Shown piece after piece: positions 25,596-34,174 of a DNA stretch of 64,000 nt. The DNA comes from Roseibium polysiphoniae. Lineage in GTDB: Bacteria > Pseudomonadota > Alphaproteobacteria > Rhizobiales > Stappiaceae. Position 1 is the first letter of the stretch, and the number at the start of each line of letters is the position of its first letter. The stretch is from the NCBI RefSeq assembly GCF_014842925.1, contig NZ_JACYXJ010000004.1:496001-560000 (forward strand), read 5' to 3'. Made by a program: the position numbers and the translations under genes. The notes under the pieces were generated by a model. The model was not told the DNA's origin. It saw only the letters and a program-made list of their open reading frames with translations, and searched no databases.

Positions 25596-26899
25596 GTCCA
25601 GTTGAAATCGGGACGGTTTCCGTTCTTGCAATCGTCGCCCTGATCTATCTCGGCGTCTATATCCCTATCGCTTTGACTGTTGTTTCCTTCGTGTCGATCT
25701 GGCTCATGCGAGACAATTTCGATCTTGCGATGAACCTCCTCAAGATCGCTGTCGGCGACAGCGTGATGGAATACACTTTCGCGACTGTTCCTCTTTTCAC
25801 TTTCATGGGCCTGATCGTCTCCAAAGCCGGTCTGGGCAATGACATCTATGAAGTGATGAGCAGCGGTTTCCGACGCGTCAAAGGTGGTATTGGAATGGCG
25901 ACAGTCGGGGCCAACGCCGTCTTTGCCGCCGTGACTGGATCTTCCATTGCTTCGGCCTCGGTGTTTGCCAAAGTGTCTGTGCCCCAGATGCTGCACTATG
26001 GCTACAATCCAAGATTTGCCGTTGGGGTCGTTGCCGGATCATCCGTGCTCGGCATGATCATCCCGCCATCTGCGATGCTGATCATCTATTCGTTTGTCGC
26101 CGAGCAATCGGTCGGCGAGATGTTCCTCGCCGGTGTTGTGCCTGGGCTGATGCTGGCGGTGGCATATGTCGCAAGCATCTGGACCATGGGCAAATTCTGG
26201 CCAAGTTTCGTAGGTGGCCGTCCTGCAGATGGGTATGAGTGGCTTTCCTGGTCGGAAATAGCCTCGAAGACCCTGCCGACACTGTCGTTGATCTTCATCG
26301 TATTAGGCGGGATTTATACAGGCTGGATGACGCCCGTTGAGGCAGGGGCCGCCGGGTCACTGGCGGGGCTCTTGATCGCCATGTTACGAGGCCGCATGAG
26401 CCTCAAAGGGTTCTGGGAAGCTCTGATTGAAACTGGGCATATCTCTGCGGCTATCCTATTTCTGATCACGGCAGCCTCGATCTACAGCCGTATGCTCGGA
26501 CTGGCGGGTCTTCCGAATGAGCTTTCGGACATGCTCGTCGGTAACGACTATGGCTTCGTGACGATCATGGTCGTCTATATCCTGTTGATGCTGGTGCTGG
26601 GCACCTTGCTCGATACCGCCTCGATTATCCTGATCGTCGTGCCGCTGTTCCTGCCGCTGATTGAGCCGATGGGACTATCGCTCGTCTGGTTTGGCATCAT
26701 CACAGTTGTTGGCGCCGAGATCGGTCTTCTCACGCCACCTCTCGGCATTTCCTGCTTCGTCATCAAGGCAACGCTGAATGACAGCCGGATCTCACTCAAG
26801 GACGTTTTCATGGGAGCGCTGCCCTTCGCAGCGGTCATGTTGATCGTCCTGATTTTGTTGATCCGCTTTCCAGCGCTCAGCCTCGCCATTTTGAACTAA
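25592..26899 (+). CDS. dctM: TRAP transporter large permease DctM
   Basis: This is the large membrane subunit, 435 residues with about 12 helices. Visible DctM motifs include TVPLFTFMGLIVSKAG, VTGSSIASASVFAKVSVPQM, IIPPSAMLIIYSFVAEQS and the C-terminal EIGLLTPPLGISCFV. It overlaps dctQ (ATGA) and ends 10 bases before the intradiol dioxygenase start, so transport and ring cleavage are in one transcript. Confidence 0.95.
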   Translation: MSPVEIGTVSVLAIVALIYLGVYIPIALTVVSFVSIWLMRDNFDLAMNLLKIAVGDSVMEYTFATVPLFTFMGLIVSKAGLGNDIYEVMSSGFRRVKGGIGMATVGANAVFAAVTGSSIASASVFAKVSVPQMLHYGYNPRFAVGVVAGSSVLGMIIPPSAMLIIYSFVAEQSVGEMFLAGVVPGLMLAVAYVASIWTMGKFWPSFVGGRPADGYEWLSWSEIASKTLPTLSLIFIVLGGIYTGWMTPVEAGAAGSLAGLLIAMLRGRMSLKGFWEALIETGHISAAILFLITAASIYSRMLGLAGLPNELSDMLVGNDYGFVTIMVVYILLMLVLGTLLDTASIILIVVPLFLPLIEPMGLSLVWFGIITVVGAEIGLLTPPLGISCFVIKATLNDSRISLKDVFMGALPFAAVMLIVLILLIRFPALSLAILN

Positions 26900-26909
26900 G
26901 GACACTTCC

Positions 26910-27782
26910 ATGCGCAACGTCACCAAAGACAACATCACAGATGTCTTCATGGGGTACTTCGGGCCCGATACGGATCCACGTCTTCGCACGATCCTCGAAA
27001 GCCTGGTGCGCCACCTTCATGCCTTTGCCAAGGAAACCAGCCTGACACATGCTGAATGGCAAAAAGGTATCGAGTTTCTCGAATGGGCTGGCGACATCTC
27101 CGACAAGGAACGGCATGAGTTCGTTCTTCTGTCGGATGTTCTCGGCCTGTCTTCGCTAGTCGACATGATCAACACCGTTCCGGGCGGCACCTCGTCCAGT
27201 GTTCTTGGCCCATTCCATATTTCCGGAGCGCCACCGCTTGCAATCGGCGGTGATCTCAAGGGTGACTTTGAAGGAACGGTGCTCATTTCAGAGGGTATCG
27301 TGCGCGATCAGGATGGAAACCCGATTGAGGGCGCAGAAGTCGATATCTGGCAAACAGCGCCAAACGGGCTCTATTCCAGCCAGGACCCGGAGCAGGACAC
27401 CTACTCATTTCATGGCATTCAGATGACGGGGCCGGATGGCCGATATGCGTTCACAAGCGTGAAGCCAGTCAGCTACACGGTGCCAAGCGATGGGCCGGTC
27501 GGTGGTATCTTGAATGCGACCGGACGACATCCCTGGCGCCCGTCTCATCTTCACTTCATCGTCAAGGCGAAGGGGTTTCGGCCTCTGGTTACGGAGGTGT
27601 TTCCGGATGATGACCCTTATCTCGACGAGGACACTGTTTTCGGTGTTCGCGAGGATCTGGTGATGAGCTACGTGGACATGCCGGCTGGTACCTTCCCGGA
27701 AGGCTTCGAGCTCAGTGGGAAAGTCGATGAGGCATATCACACGGTCAACTTCGATCTGGTGTTGACGCCAGATCAGTCTTGA
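26910..27782 (+). CDS. intradiol ring-cleavage dioxygenase (hydroxyquinol 1,2-dioxygenase type)
   Basis: This is a non-haem Fe(III) enzyme that opens catecholic rings between the two hydroxyls. The 290-residue product has the N-terminal dimerisation helices (about 20-95; VRHLHAFAKETSLT, EFVLLSDVLGLSSLVDM) and a beta-sandwich core. The four iron ligands can be placed at Tyr155 (NGLY), Tyr189 (VSYT), His213 and His215 (RPSHLHF). The sequence PSDGPVGGIL and the long N-terminal domain favour hydroxyquinol over protocatechuate. No maleylacetate reductase is present in the window, so the next step is encoded elsewhere. A catechol substrate is the main alternative. Confidence 0.9.
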   Translation: MRNVTKDNITDVFMGYFGPDTDPRLRTILESLVRHLHAFAKETSLTHAEWQKGIEFLEWAGDISDKERHEFVLLSDVLGLSSLVDMINTVPGGTSSSVLGPFHISGAPPLAIGGDLKGDFEGTVLISEGIVRDQDGNPIEGAEVDIWQTAPNGLYSSQDPEQDTYSFHGIQMTGPDGRYAFTSVKPVSYTVPSDGPVGGILNATGRHPWRPSHLHFIVKAKGFRPLVTEVFPDDDPYLDEDTVFGVREDLVMSYVDMPAGTFPEGFELSGKVDEAYHTVNFDLVLTPDQS

Positions 27783-27815
27783 GCGTGCGCTACTGAGATT
27801 TACGGTACCTGTCGG

Positions 27816-28508
27816 TCAAAGATCGACAGGTACCATGCGACTGAAGAAGCCGTTCAGGAAAGCCCCGGTCTGACGATAGTGATTGATCAGCCGCTCTGCG
27901 GCGAGGTCGGCATTGCGGTCGACTGCCGCGGCAAGGATCGCCTGGTGTTCGGCGCCGATATCCCGCGACTGATAGTTGACGGTTTGACCTGCAATGTATC
28001 GATAGCGAATGTTGAGATCGTATAGCTGACTGCAATAGCGTATCAGGATCGGCGAGCCGCAATTGTCCAGCAGGGTCATGTGAAACGTCTTGTGAAGCGC
28101 TTCGAATGCCTCCACGTCCTCGCGGGGCTGCCTGACCATCCTGTGGTGGCTCAGCACAAGGCGCTCCTCCCACTCGTTGGTCGCTGCCGCGATGCTCTGT
28201 CTGAGCGCCCTGTCCTCGAGTGCGCAGCGAAGCCCCAGGATTTCCTCGAAGTTCTCACGGCTGGTTTGGGCCGCGCGAAAACCGCGATGGTCGATGCGCT
28301 CGACGAGCTGGTCAGAGGTGAGCAAGCTGAGCGCCTCGCGAACCGGTGACGCACCGGTCCCCAGCTTCGCGGTCAAGGTTCCAATCTTCAGCTTTTCTCC
28401 AGCTGAGATTTCGCCGACCACGATCATCCGCTGAATTGCAAGATAGGCTTTTTGCGTCGCAGATGCTGTCTGCGCGTCAAGCTCTGTCGTTTGAATGTCT
28501 TTGTTCAT
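27816..28508 (-). CDS. GntR/FCD transcriptional regulator
   Basis: This is a GntR regulator of the FCD (VanR/CsiR-like) group, about 230 residues from ATG 28508; GTG 28559 is an alternative and neither has a clear ribosome site. The winged helix contains AKLGTGASPVREALSLL, and the FCD domain has the metal-binding pattern around ALHKTFHMTLLDNCGSP and GAEHQAILAAAVDRN. It converges with the dioxygenase gene and is divergent from dctP at 28799. I consider it the best candidate for binding the ATCGAT-centred dyads, one of which lies in that gap; this is inference. Confidence 0.9.
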   Translation of the reverse strand: MNKDIQTTELDAQTASATQKAYLAIQRMIVVGEISAGEKLKIGTLTAKLGTGASPVREALSLLTSDQLVERIDHRGFRAAQTSRENFEEILGLRCALEDRALRQSIAAATNEWEERLVLSHHRMVRQPREDVEAFEALHKTFHMTLLDNCGSPILIRYCSQLYDLNIRYRYIAGQTVNYQSRDIGAEHQAILAAAVDRNADLAAERLINHYRQTGAFLNGFFSRMVPVDL

Positions 28509-28721
28509 TGCTGAAAGATGAGGCCTTGGACGAAAAAATCGAGGATTCGCATTTATCACGCCATAGGCGCTGCTTTGTTTGTTTCGGATCGTTTCCGCTC
28601 ATCATGATCACAAAAGGCGAAAACAAGCTGTCGGTCAGTGTTATAGAGCCGATTTTATCGGTGACAAGCGATATCGGTCGAATTGTCTGCAGTTAGAAAT
28701 ATAGTATAAATATAAAAATAA

Positions 28722-28743
28722 TTGCAAATAATCGATAAAAATG
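28722..28743. promoter_or_regulatory. ATCGAT-centred operator-like site before fourth TRAP operon
   Basis: AAATAATCGATAAAAATG at 28726-28743 lies about 55 bases before dctP. Read on the other strand it gives TTTTTATCGATTATTT, matching the sites at 33101-33120 and 41006-41022. The gap 28509-28798 is AT-rich and otherwise empty apart from the GntR promoter. Confidence 0.6.
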
Positions 28744-28798
28744 TTTCAAGCTCTGTAGGGCGGTTTGACTGACCGGGCCCGAACGAGGGAGGAACTCG

Positions 28799-29839
28799 AT
28801 GAAGAAAATCAAAAACCTGTTGTGCGCAGCAGCTGCGCTTGTCTCCGCATCAGCGACCGGCGCGCTTGGTGCGAATATCGATGGCCCTAAGGTCTTCTGG
28901 AAACTATCCATGTGGGGGAACCCGCGTGCGCTCTCCGATGGGATGGAGAAATTGTCGGAGCTGGCTGCCAAGGAGACTGACGGAAATTTTCAGATCAAGA
29001 TTTTCTATGGTGGTCAGCTTGCGCAGGCGCGTGAGAACCTTGACGGTTTGACCGTCAACGCCTTTGAGGGCGCGGCGATCTGCAATTTCTATCATCCCGG
29101 TCGAAACCCGGCATGGATGGTCTTTTCACTTCCGTTTCTGCCGCTTGGCGACCCGAAAGTAGACCGGTATGTCCGCAGCAAGTTGTTCGAGCATCCCGCG
29201 ATCGTAGCGGACATGGAACGCTGGAACGCAATTCCATATGTCTCCGGATTGCTGCCTCAGTACGAAGTGCTCGGCAAGGGCAAGGCTCCCAACGATCTGT
29301 CTGACTGGGAGGGCTTGCGCGTGCGCGCCGGTGGCGGCCTTGGGTCCGCCATGGAAAAACTCGGCGCTGTGAAGCAGACGTTGCCGGCCGGTGAAACCGC
29401 CATCGCCTTTCAACGCGGTGCTCTTGATGCAGCTGCCTTCCCATATACGTACGCGCACGTTGCCTTCAAAATTCATGAAGAAGCTGATTGGTTTACGTCG
29501 AATTTGGCGCCTGGCACCTCCGAGTGCGGCTGGGTTTTCAACAAGACCGCCTATGAGGCCCTGCCACCGCAGTATCAGGAATTCCTGATGAACAATCGCG
29601 ATTTGGTGATGCAGGTCGAGCAGGAAGCTTATGCAGCCCAGGACCAGAAGAACCTGCCGTTGTTCGAAGAAAGTCTGACCAAAGTGACCTACAGCGATGA
29701 GCAGCTTGCAGAGTTCCGCGAGAGAGCGGGCAAGCCCGTGTGGGACGAATGGATCAACGCCAACAAGGACAAGTTCGACGCGCAGGGGCTCTTTGATGCT
29801 GTCTGGCAATATGCCGAAGAAGCCAAAGCCGCACAGTAA
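28799..29839 (+). CDS. dctP: TRAP transporter substrate-binding protein DctP
   Basis: This is the periplasmic binding protein of the fourth TRAP system, 346 residues, with GGGAGGA before ATG 28799 and a signal peptide ending near ALG-ANIDG. Landmarks include KLSMWGNPRALSDGMEKL, FYGGQLAQARENLDGL, EGLRVRAGGGLGSAMEKLG and AIAFQRGALDAAAFPYTYA in place of the usual VDGAE motif, so it belongs to an atypical DctP clade. It leads dctP, dctQ, dctM and a HbpS/GlcG gene. Its ligand is unknown; it is not the closest relative of the DctP encoded at 23921. Confidence 0.88.
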   Translation: MKKIKNLLCAAAALVSASATGALGANIDGPKVFWKLSMWGNPRALSDGMEKLSELAAKETDGNFQIKIFYGGQLAQARENLDGLTVNAFEGAAICNFYHPGRNPAWMVFSLPFLPLGDPKVDRYVRSKLFEHPAIVADMERWNAIPYVSGLLPQYEVLGKGKAPNDLSDWEGLRVRAGGGLGSAMEKLGAVKQTLPAGETAIAFQRGALDAAAFPYTYAHVAFKIHEEADWFTSNLAPGTSECGWVFNKTAYEALPPQYQEFLMNNRDLVMQVEQEAYAAQDQKNLPLFEESLTKVTYSDEQLAEFRERAGKPVWDEWINANKDKFDAQGLFDAVWQYAEEAKAAQ

Positions 29840-29853
29840 CGACGATGCCAGAT

Positions 29854-29892
29854 GCGAGCCGGTCCGCCTGCAGGTCGGGCAGCCCGGTTCGC
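29854..29892 (+). repeat. post-dctP hairpin
   Basis: GCGAGCCGG at 29854-29862 can pair with CCGGTTCGC at 29884-29892 (one G-U pair), with an inner GCCTGCAGG dyad in the loop. No T-run follows, so it looks like an mRNA 3'-stabilising hairpin rather than a terminator. Confidence 0.5.
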
Positions 29893-29911
29893 CGATTGGA
29901 AAATACCTAAA

Positions 29912-30553
29912 ATGATCAAATCCCAGGAAAACGCCGGGCGTCTCGGTGCGGCAGATCGTTTGCTTGTGCCCGTTGAGGATGCCGCGAACCTTCTGGCTGC
30001 TTGCGCCATTTTCTTATTGATGGTGCTCGGAGTCGCACAGATCGTTAGTCGAACAGTCTTCAATGCGCCCATCGAGGGCTACATCGATCTGGTTGAACTC
30101 TCCATGGCGGGAATGGCGTTTCTCGGAGCAGCTTATTGCCAACGCATAGGTGCTCACATCCGCATGGAGCTGCTGGTGGGTCGACTTCACGGCCGAGCCC
30201 TATGGGCAGCAGAGATCTTCGGCACAGTTGTGGGTTTGATGATCATCGGCGTGCTGGTTTGGTACGGGGGGGAACATTTCTGGCGCTCATACACGCTGGG
30301 CGATTCAACGATCGATGCCGAGCTCCCTGTTTGGCCGTCAAAGCTGCTTGTCCCCGTGGCTTTTTCCATCTGGTTCCTGCGGCTTTCGGTGCAGCTTTGG
30401 GGCAGCATGAGAATGTTCGTGGACCCTCAACGCGACCCAGTCGGAGTGATCTTCGTCAAGGGTGCTGCCGAGCAGGCCGAGGATGAGATGCACGATGCCA
30501 TGGGGGGCGATATTGACGAAGGCGAAGCTTCCCAGTCAGGAGACGGCAAATGA
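29912..30553 (+). CDS. dctQ: TRAP transporter small permease DctQ
   Basis: This is the small membrane subunit of the fourth TRAP system, about 213 residues from ATG 29912 (MIKSQENAG); the upstream frame from 29852 runs through a hairpin and is not family-like. The four helices carry QIVSRTVFNAPIEGYIDLVE and RIGAHIRMELLVGRLHGRA. An unusually acidic C-terminal tail (about the last 25 residues, QAEDEMHDAMGGDIDEGEA) extends beyond normal DctQ length. It overlaps dctM by 4 bases. Confidence 0.88.
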   Translation: MIKSQENAGRLGAADRLLVPVEDAANLLAACAIFLLMVLGVAQIVSRTVFNAPIEGYIDLVELSMAGMAFLGAAYCQRIGAHIRMELLVGRLHGRALWAAEIFGTVVGLMIIGVLVWYGGEHFWRSYTLGDSTIDAELPVWPSKLLVPVAFSIWFLRLSVQLWGSMRMFVDPQRDPVGVIFVKGAAEQAEDEMHDAMGGDIDEGEASQSGDGK

Positions 30554-31872
30554 TCCTGGGTATCGGGTTCGAAAATCCACTTCTGGTCGGCATCATCGCA
30601 CTGACGCTCTTGCTCGTCCTGGTGATCTTCGGTGTTCGAGTTGTCTTTGCGGCGGCTGTCGTCGGGCTTTTGGGCCTGATTGAGCTTCTTGGCTGGAGCG
30701 GCGCGGCCGGCATTGTCGGAACTGTGCCCCATTCCAAGTCTTCGACTTATGCTCTCAGCGTCTTGCCAATGTTCATCTTCATCGGCTTTCTTGCATTTCA
30801 TGCGGGAATGACAGGGCAATTGTTTAATGCAGCACGCAAGTGGCTTGGCTGGCTTCCTGGCGGCCTCGCGGTGGCGACGGTATTTGCAACAGCCGGCTTT
30901 GCTGCCATCTCTGGAGCGTCAACGGCGACGTCTGCGGTCTTCGCTCGCGTCGCAATCCCCGAGATGCTGCGTTACGGCTATGACAAGAAGTTGGCGGCAG
31001 GCGTTGTTGCTGCTGGCGGCACGCTTGCCACTTTGATCCCGCCATCGGCGATCATCGTGATCTATGCGATCATCGTAGAGGAATCTGTCGGACGCCTGCT
31101 GCTTGCAGGGTTCCTGCCTGGTCTGGTGTCAGCACTGATATATGCTGCCATTATCGTCTTCTGGGCAATGATGCGCCCGGAACAGGCCCCTGCTGCCGAG
31201 CCATCAACCTGGAAAGAGCGGTTTGCATCGCTGCCGGGTGTGTCGCCCGTGTTCTTGGTGGTTCTGATCATCATCACCGCAATTTACGGCGGGTGGGCCA
31301 CGCCAACAGAGGCGGGGGCTCTCGGCGCGGCCGTCGTTTTCGTACTCGCCCTGCTTCGCGGTGCTGGTTTCAAGACCATCAAGAGTTCCCTGATGGAAAG
31401 CGCAAAGCTGACCGCCATGATCTTTGCGCTCATTTGGGGCGTCCTGATCTTTGTGCGTTTTCTTGGGTTTTCAGGCGTTCCAGAAGCCTTCACGTCATGG
31501 GTCGTCGGGCTCGACATGCCACCCATGGTGATCATGATATGCATCCTGCTGGCCTATGCGGTCCTCGGTATGTTCATGGATGCGATCGGGATGCTTTTGC
31601 TTACCCTGCCAGTGGTCTATCCAGCTGTGATCGCGCTTGGCTTCGATTCAATCTGGTTTGGCATCATCGTGGTCAAAATGGCTGAAGTCTGCCTGATTAC
31701 ACCGCCGATCGGTCTGAATTGCTTCGTGGTCAATGCTGTTCAGCCGAGTATTTCGTTGCCGCAGGTGTTCCGTGGGATTGCCTTGTTCTTCATTGCTGAT
31801 GTGCTGACCATTATTGCGCTGCTGGCATTCCCGGAAATCGTGACAATCTTGCCAGATTTGTTGAGCAATTGA
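30550..31872 (+). CDS. dctM: TRAP transporter large permease DctM
   Basis: This is the large membrane subunit, 440 residues and about 12 helices, with LPMFIFIGFLAFHAGMTGQL, AISGASTATSAVFARVAIP, LIPPSAIIVIYAIIVEES and the C-terminal EVCLITPPIGLNCFVVNAV. It is coupled to dctQ by an ATGA overlap and followed after 10 bases by the HbpS/GlcG gene. It is of full family length. Confidence 0.95.
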   Translation: MILGIGFENPLLVGIIALTLLLVLVIFGVRVVFAAAVVGLLGLIELLGWSGAAGIVGTVPHSKSSTYALSVLPMFIFIGFLAFHAGMTGQLFNAARKWLGWLPGGLAVATVFATAGFAAISGASTATSAVFARVAIPEMLRYGYDKKLAAGVVAAGGTLATLIPPSAIIVIYAIIVEESVGRLLLAGFLPGLVSALIYAAIIVFWAMMRPEQAPAAEPSTWKERFASLPGVSPVFLVVLIIITAIYGGWATPTEAGALGAAVVFVLALLRGAGFKTIKSSLMESAKLTAMIFALIWGVLIFVRFLGFSGVPEAFTSWVVGLDMPPMVIMICILLAYAVLGMFMDAIGMLLLTLPVVYPAVIALGFDSIWFGIIVVKMAEVCLITPPIGLNCFVVNAVQPSISLPQVFRGIALFFIADVLTIIALLAFPEIVTILPDLLSN

Positions 31873-31882
31873 GGAAATCGAG

Positions 31883-32374
31883 ATGCATCTTCAAACCAGC
31901 TTGCCGCTTGCTTCTGCCGACGTGATTATTGATGAAGCACTGCGGCTCGGTCGTGTTGAGAAGCTTCTACCGCTTACGGTGGTGGTGCTCGACGCAGGAG
32001 CAAAACTGGTGGCTGCCAAGAGTGAAGATGGCTCCGGTGTGCTGCGGTATGACATCGCTTTCGGCAAGGCTTGGGGTGCGCTGGGGATGGGGATTTCCAG
32101 CCGCCTCATCCGTGACCGACTGTCCGCGCGGCCGACTTTTCAAGCGGCTCTCGCGACAGCTTCGGACGGTCGTTTTATTCCCGTTCCAGGTGGTGTTCTC
32201 ATCCGCGATGCCGACAAGGTGACAATCGGCGCGGTCGGGATTAGCGGTGATACGTCCGACAAGGATGAGTATTGCGCAATCGAGGCGATCAAGGTCGCCG
32301 GGCTATTCTCAGAGCCAGCAGAACCTTCTGACAACTGGAGATCGTCCTCATTGTCGGACCATTATCCATCCTGA
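31883..32374 (+). CDS. HbpS/GlcG family protein
   Basis: This is a 163-residue GlcG/HbpS-fold protein. The family is small, cofactor-binding (haem or small molecules in HbpS) and often encoded beside glycolate, propanediol or TRAP genes. Its pattern is VVVLDAGAKLVAAKSEDGSG, FGKAWGALGMG, PVPGGVLIRDADKVTIGAVG and ISGDTSDKDEYCAIEAIK. It has no clear signal peptide. It is the last gene of the fourth TRAP operon and overlaps the convergent cupin gene by 13 bases. Its function is unknown. Confidence 0.82.
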   Translation: MHLQTSLPLASADVIIDEALRLGRVEKLLPLTVVVLDAGAKLVAAKSEDGSGVLRYDIAFGKAWGALGMGISSRLIRDRLSARPTFQAALATASDGRFIPVPGGVLIRDADKVTIGAVGISGDTSDKDEYCAIEAIKVAGLFSEPAEPSDNWRSSSLSDHYPS

Positions 32375-33000
32375 AGCGAAATAACCGCATCGATGATGCG
32401 GTTGGTTGTTTGCAAACGTGGACGCAGGCGATCCTCTGCATCAAGTATGTTGATCGTCGGCCGTCCTTCGAATTTTGTTGGCAAGATCATCACACGGACG
32501 AAAAGCGTTTCAGGCATTTTAACGTCAGCCGTTGCTCTGACGGGCGATTGGGCTGCTTCAAACCAGCTGTCGCCAATTTCCATGAGCTGTTCATGGTCGT
32601 CAGACTGAAGTTTCAGACGACCCTTGGCGAGGTATCGGATTCCGGGCCCGGGATGTACGTGACGCCATGCGCAGGCACCCATGGGAAAGCTGACCGTGTC
32701 CAAGCGCAAAAGATGCGCGGTGCTCTCCAGCTCAACTATCTCGGACAGCAGTAGCTCACCATCCAAGCTTTCGTATGGCACTTCATCGGCCAGGCGAAAG
32801 CAAAGCCATTGCGCAGCACCGTTGTTGGCTTTGATCTGCGTGGGACTTTGCAAATGCAGGCCGGAGCCGGTTTCAAGACTGACGCCTGAAATGCTCAAGG
32901 AACCTTCCAATACGTAGATTGCATGATGTCCATTGGGGGTTTCATGGACGTCTGCTGTGTCGGAGGCATGTCGAGTGAGCGACAAGCTGTAGCGTGGCAT
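32362..33000 (-). CDS. cupin domain protein
   Basis: This is a cupin-fold protein of about 212 residues from ATG 33000 (MPRYSLSLTR), preceded by a GGAT-rich site; the frame extends to 33102 through an AT-rich promoter, which I reject. Two cupin halves are visible: GHHAIYVLEGSLSISGV in the first and CAWRHVHPGPGIRYLAKGRL in the second, which has the His-x-His metal site. It is divergent from the TAXI-TRAP operon across a gap with an ATCGAT dyad. An isomerase, dioxygenase or sensor role is possible. Confidence 0.75.
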   Translation of the reverse strand: MPRYSLSLTRHASDTADVHETPNGHHAIYVLEGSLSISGVSLETGSGLHLQSPTQIKANNGAAQWLCFRLADEVPYESLDGELLLSEIVELESTAHLLRLDTVSFPMGACAWRHVHPGPGIRYLAKGRLKLQSDDHEQLMEIGDSWFEAAQSPVRATADVKMPETLFVRVMILPTKFEGRPTINILDAEDRLRPRLQTTNRIIDAVISLQDG

Positions 33001-33100
33001 ATCTGATCCAGTTTGGTTTGCGTTCACTGTTTTTTGGATGCGCCGTTCTGCGGGGAGGCGTTTGAAATTCTTATATGTCGATTTAATTCCTATTTTAAGC

Positions 33101-33120
33101 AAAAATATCGATAAAAATTC
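33101..33120. promoter_or_regulatory. ATCGAT-centred operator-like site before TAXI-TRAP operon
   Basis: AAAAATATCGATAAAAATTC lies about 55 bases before the TAXI binding-protein start and about 100 bases from the divergent cupin start. On the other strand it reads TTTTTATCGATATTTTT, matching the site at 41006-41022 in 15 of 17 positions. Confidence 0.62.
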
Positions 33121-33172
33121 TTGAAAGCCAAGTGATCTCGATTATCCTTGTTGAAAATTTGGGAGGAATGAC

Positions 33173-34099
33173 ATGTTGAGCTTGATGAAAAAGACCGCGT
33201 TTGCGGCGGGCCTGCTGTTGGCAGCAACGGGGGCTGAAGCGGAGGAGCTTCGCATTGGTACCGCGAGTCTTGGCGGTGCCTTCTATCCGATGGGCCAAAG
33301 CATCGCGAACCTGGTCAATAAATATGCCGGCGATGACATTTCCATGGTTCCTGTCGTGACGGGTGGGTCGGTACAGAATCCGCGTCTCTTGGATGCCGGT
33401 GAAGTCGAGATTGCCATCACGAACAACAACCTGGCTGTTCTCGCGATCAATGGGAAAGGCCCCTACAAGTCCGGCGCTATTGATGTCGGGGCGGTCGCCG
33501 CCTTGCACCCAAGTGTGCTGCATATGATTGTGCTTGAAGGCTCTGACATCAAGACCATCGAGGACCTCAAGGGCAAACGGGTGGCTGTCGGACCAGCAGG
33601 GGGCGGCACGCTCGGTTTCCTCAACTTCCTTCTTCCGCTCCACGATATGGAGCTGGAGGACATGACCCCTAGTTTTCTCTCATACTCCGATGGTTTCAGT
33701 CAGCTGAGCGACGGCAATGTTGATGCAGCCTTCGCGCTTTCTGGCTACCCGGCCGGGGCGGTTATGCAGGCATCTGCGGGCAACAAACTGCGCTTCATTT
33801 CCTTCTCAGACGGGATGCTGGAAAAAGCGCTTGCGAAAAATGGCGCCTACAAGAGCGTTGAGATCCCTGCGGATGTTTACGGCACAGCGGAGCCGGGAAC
33901 CGTTATCGGCGTCAACAACATGCTGATCGCACCGAACTCTTTGAGTGCCGATGTCGTCGAAAAGATCGTTGCATCTGTGTTCAACCATCTCGACGAGTTC
34001 CAGGCTGAAAACGCCAATGCCAAGCAAATCGATCCGGCGGCATCTCTCAGCCTTGCGATTCCATTGCATGAAGGTGCGGCGAGATACTTCGAAAAGTAA
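33173..34099 (+). CDS. TAXI-family TRAP substrate-binding protein
   Basis: This is the periplasmic binding protein of a TRAP-associated extracytoplasmic immunogenic (TAXI) transporter, 308 residues. A signal peptide ends near AEA-EELRI, followed by the family motif LRIGTASLGGAFYPMGQSIA, then TGGSVQNPRLLDAGEVEIAI, LKGKRVAVGPAGGGTLGFLN and SDGFSQLSDGNVDAAFALSG. GGGAGGAA precedes ATG 33173. TAXI proteins carry alpha-keto acids, glutamate or aromatic-type acids. The fused permease gene follows. Confidence 0.92.
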   Translation: MLSLMKKTAFAAGLLLAATGAEAEELRIGTASLGGAFYPMGQSIANLVNKYAGDDISMVPVVTGGSVQNPRLLDAGEVEIAITNNNLAVLAINGKGPYKSGAIDVGAVAALHPSVLHMIVLEGSDIKTIEDLKGKRVAVGPAGGGTLGFLNFLLPLHDMELEDMTPSFLSYSDGFSQLSDGNVDAAFALSGYPAGAVMQASAGNKLRFISFSDGMLEKALAKNGAYKSVEIPADVYGTAEPGTVIGVNNMLIAPNSLSADVVEKIVASVFNHLDEFQAENANAKQIDPAASLSLAIPLHEGAARYFEK

Positions 34100-34122
34100 C
34101 CTTTCTGGCTATCGCGAGTACG

Positions 34123-34145
34123 GCGTGCCGCAAATGGCGGCGCGC
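34123..34145 (+). repeat. hairpin between TAXI binding protein and permease genes
   Basis: GCGTGCCGC at 34123-34131 pairs with GCGGCGCGC at 34137-34145 (one G-U pair, 5-base loop). No T-run follows. It lies 24 bases after the binding-protein stop and 30 before the permease start, the same place as the hairpins in the other transporter operons here. Confidence 0.5.
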
Positions 34146-34174
34146 TCATTTGGAAGGTCGGAAGGCTCGGGAAA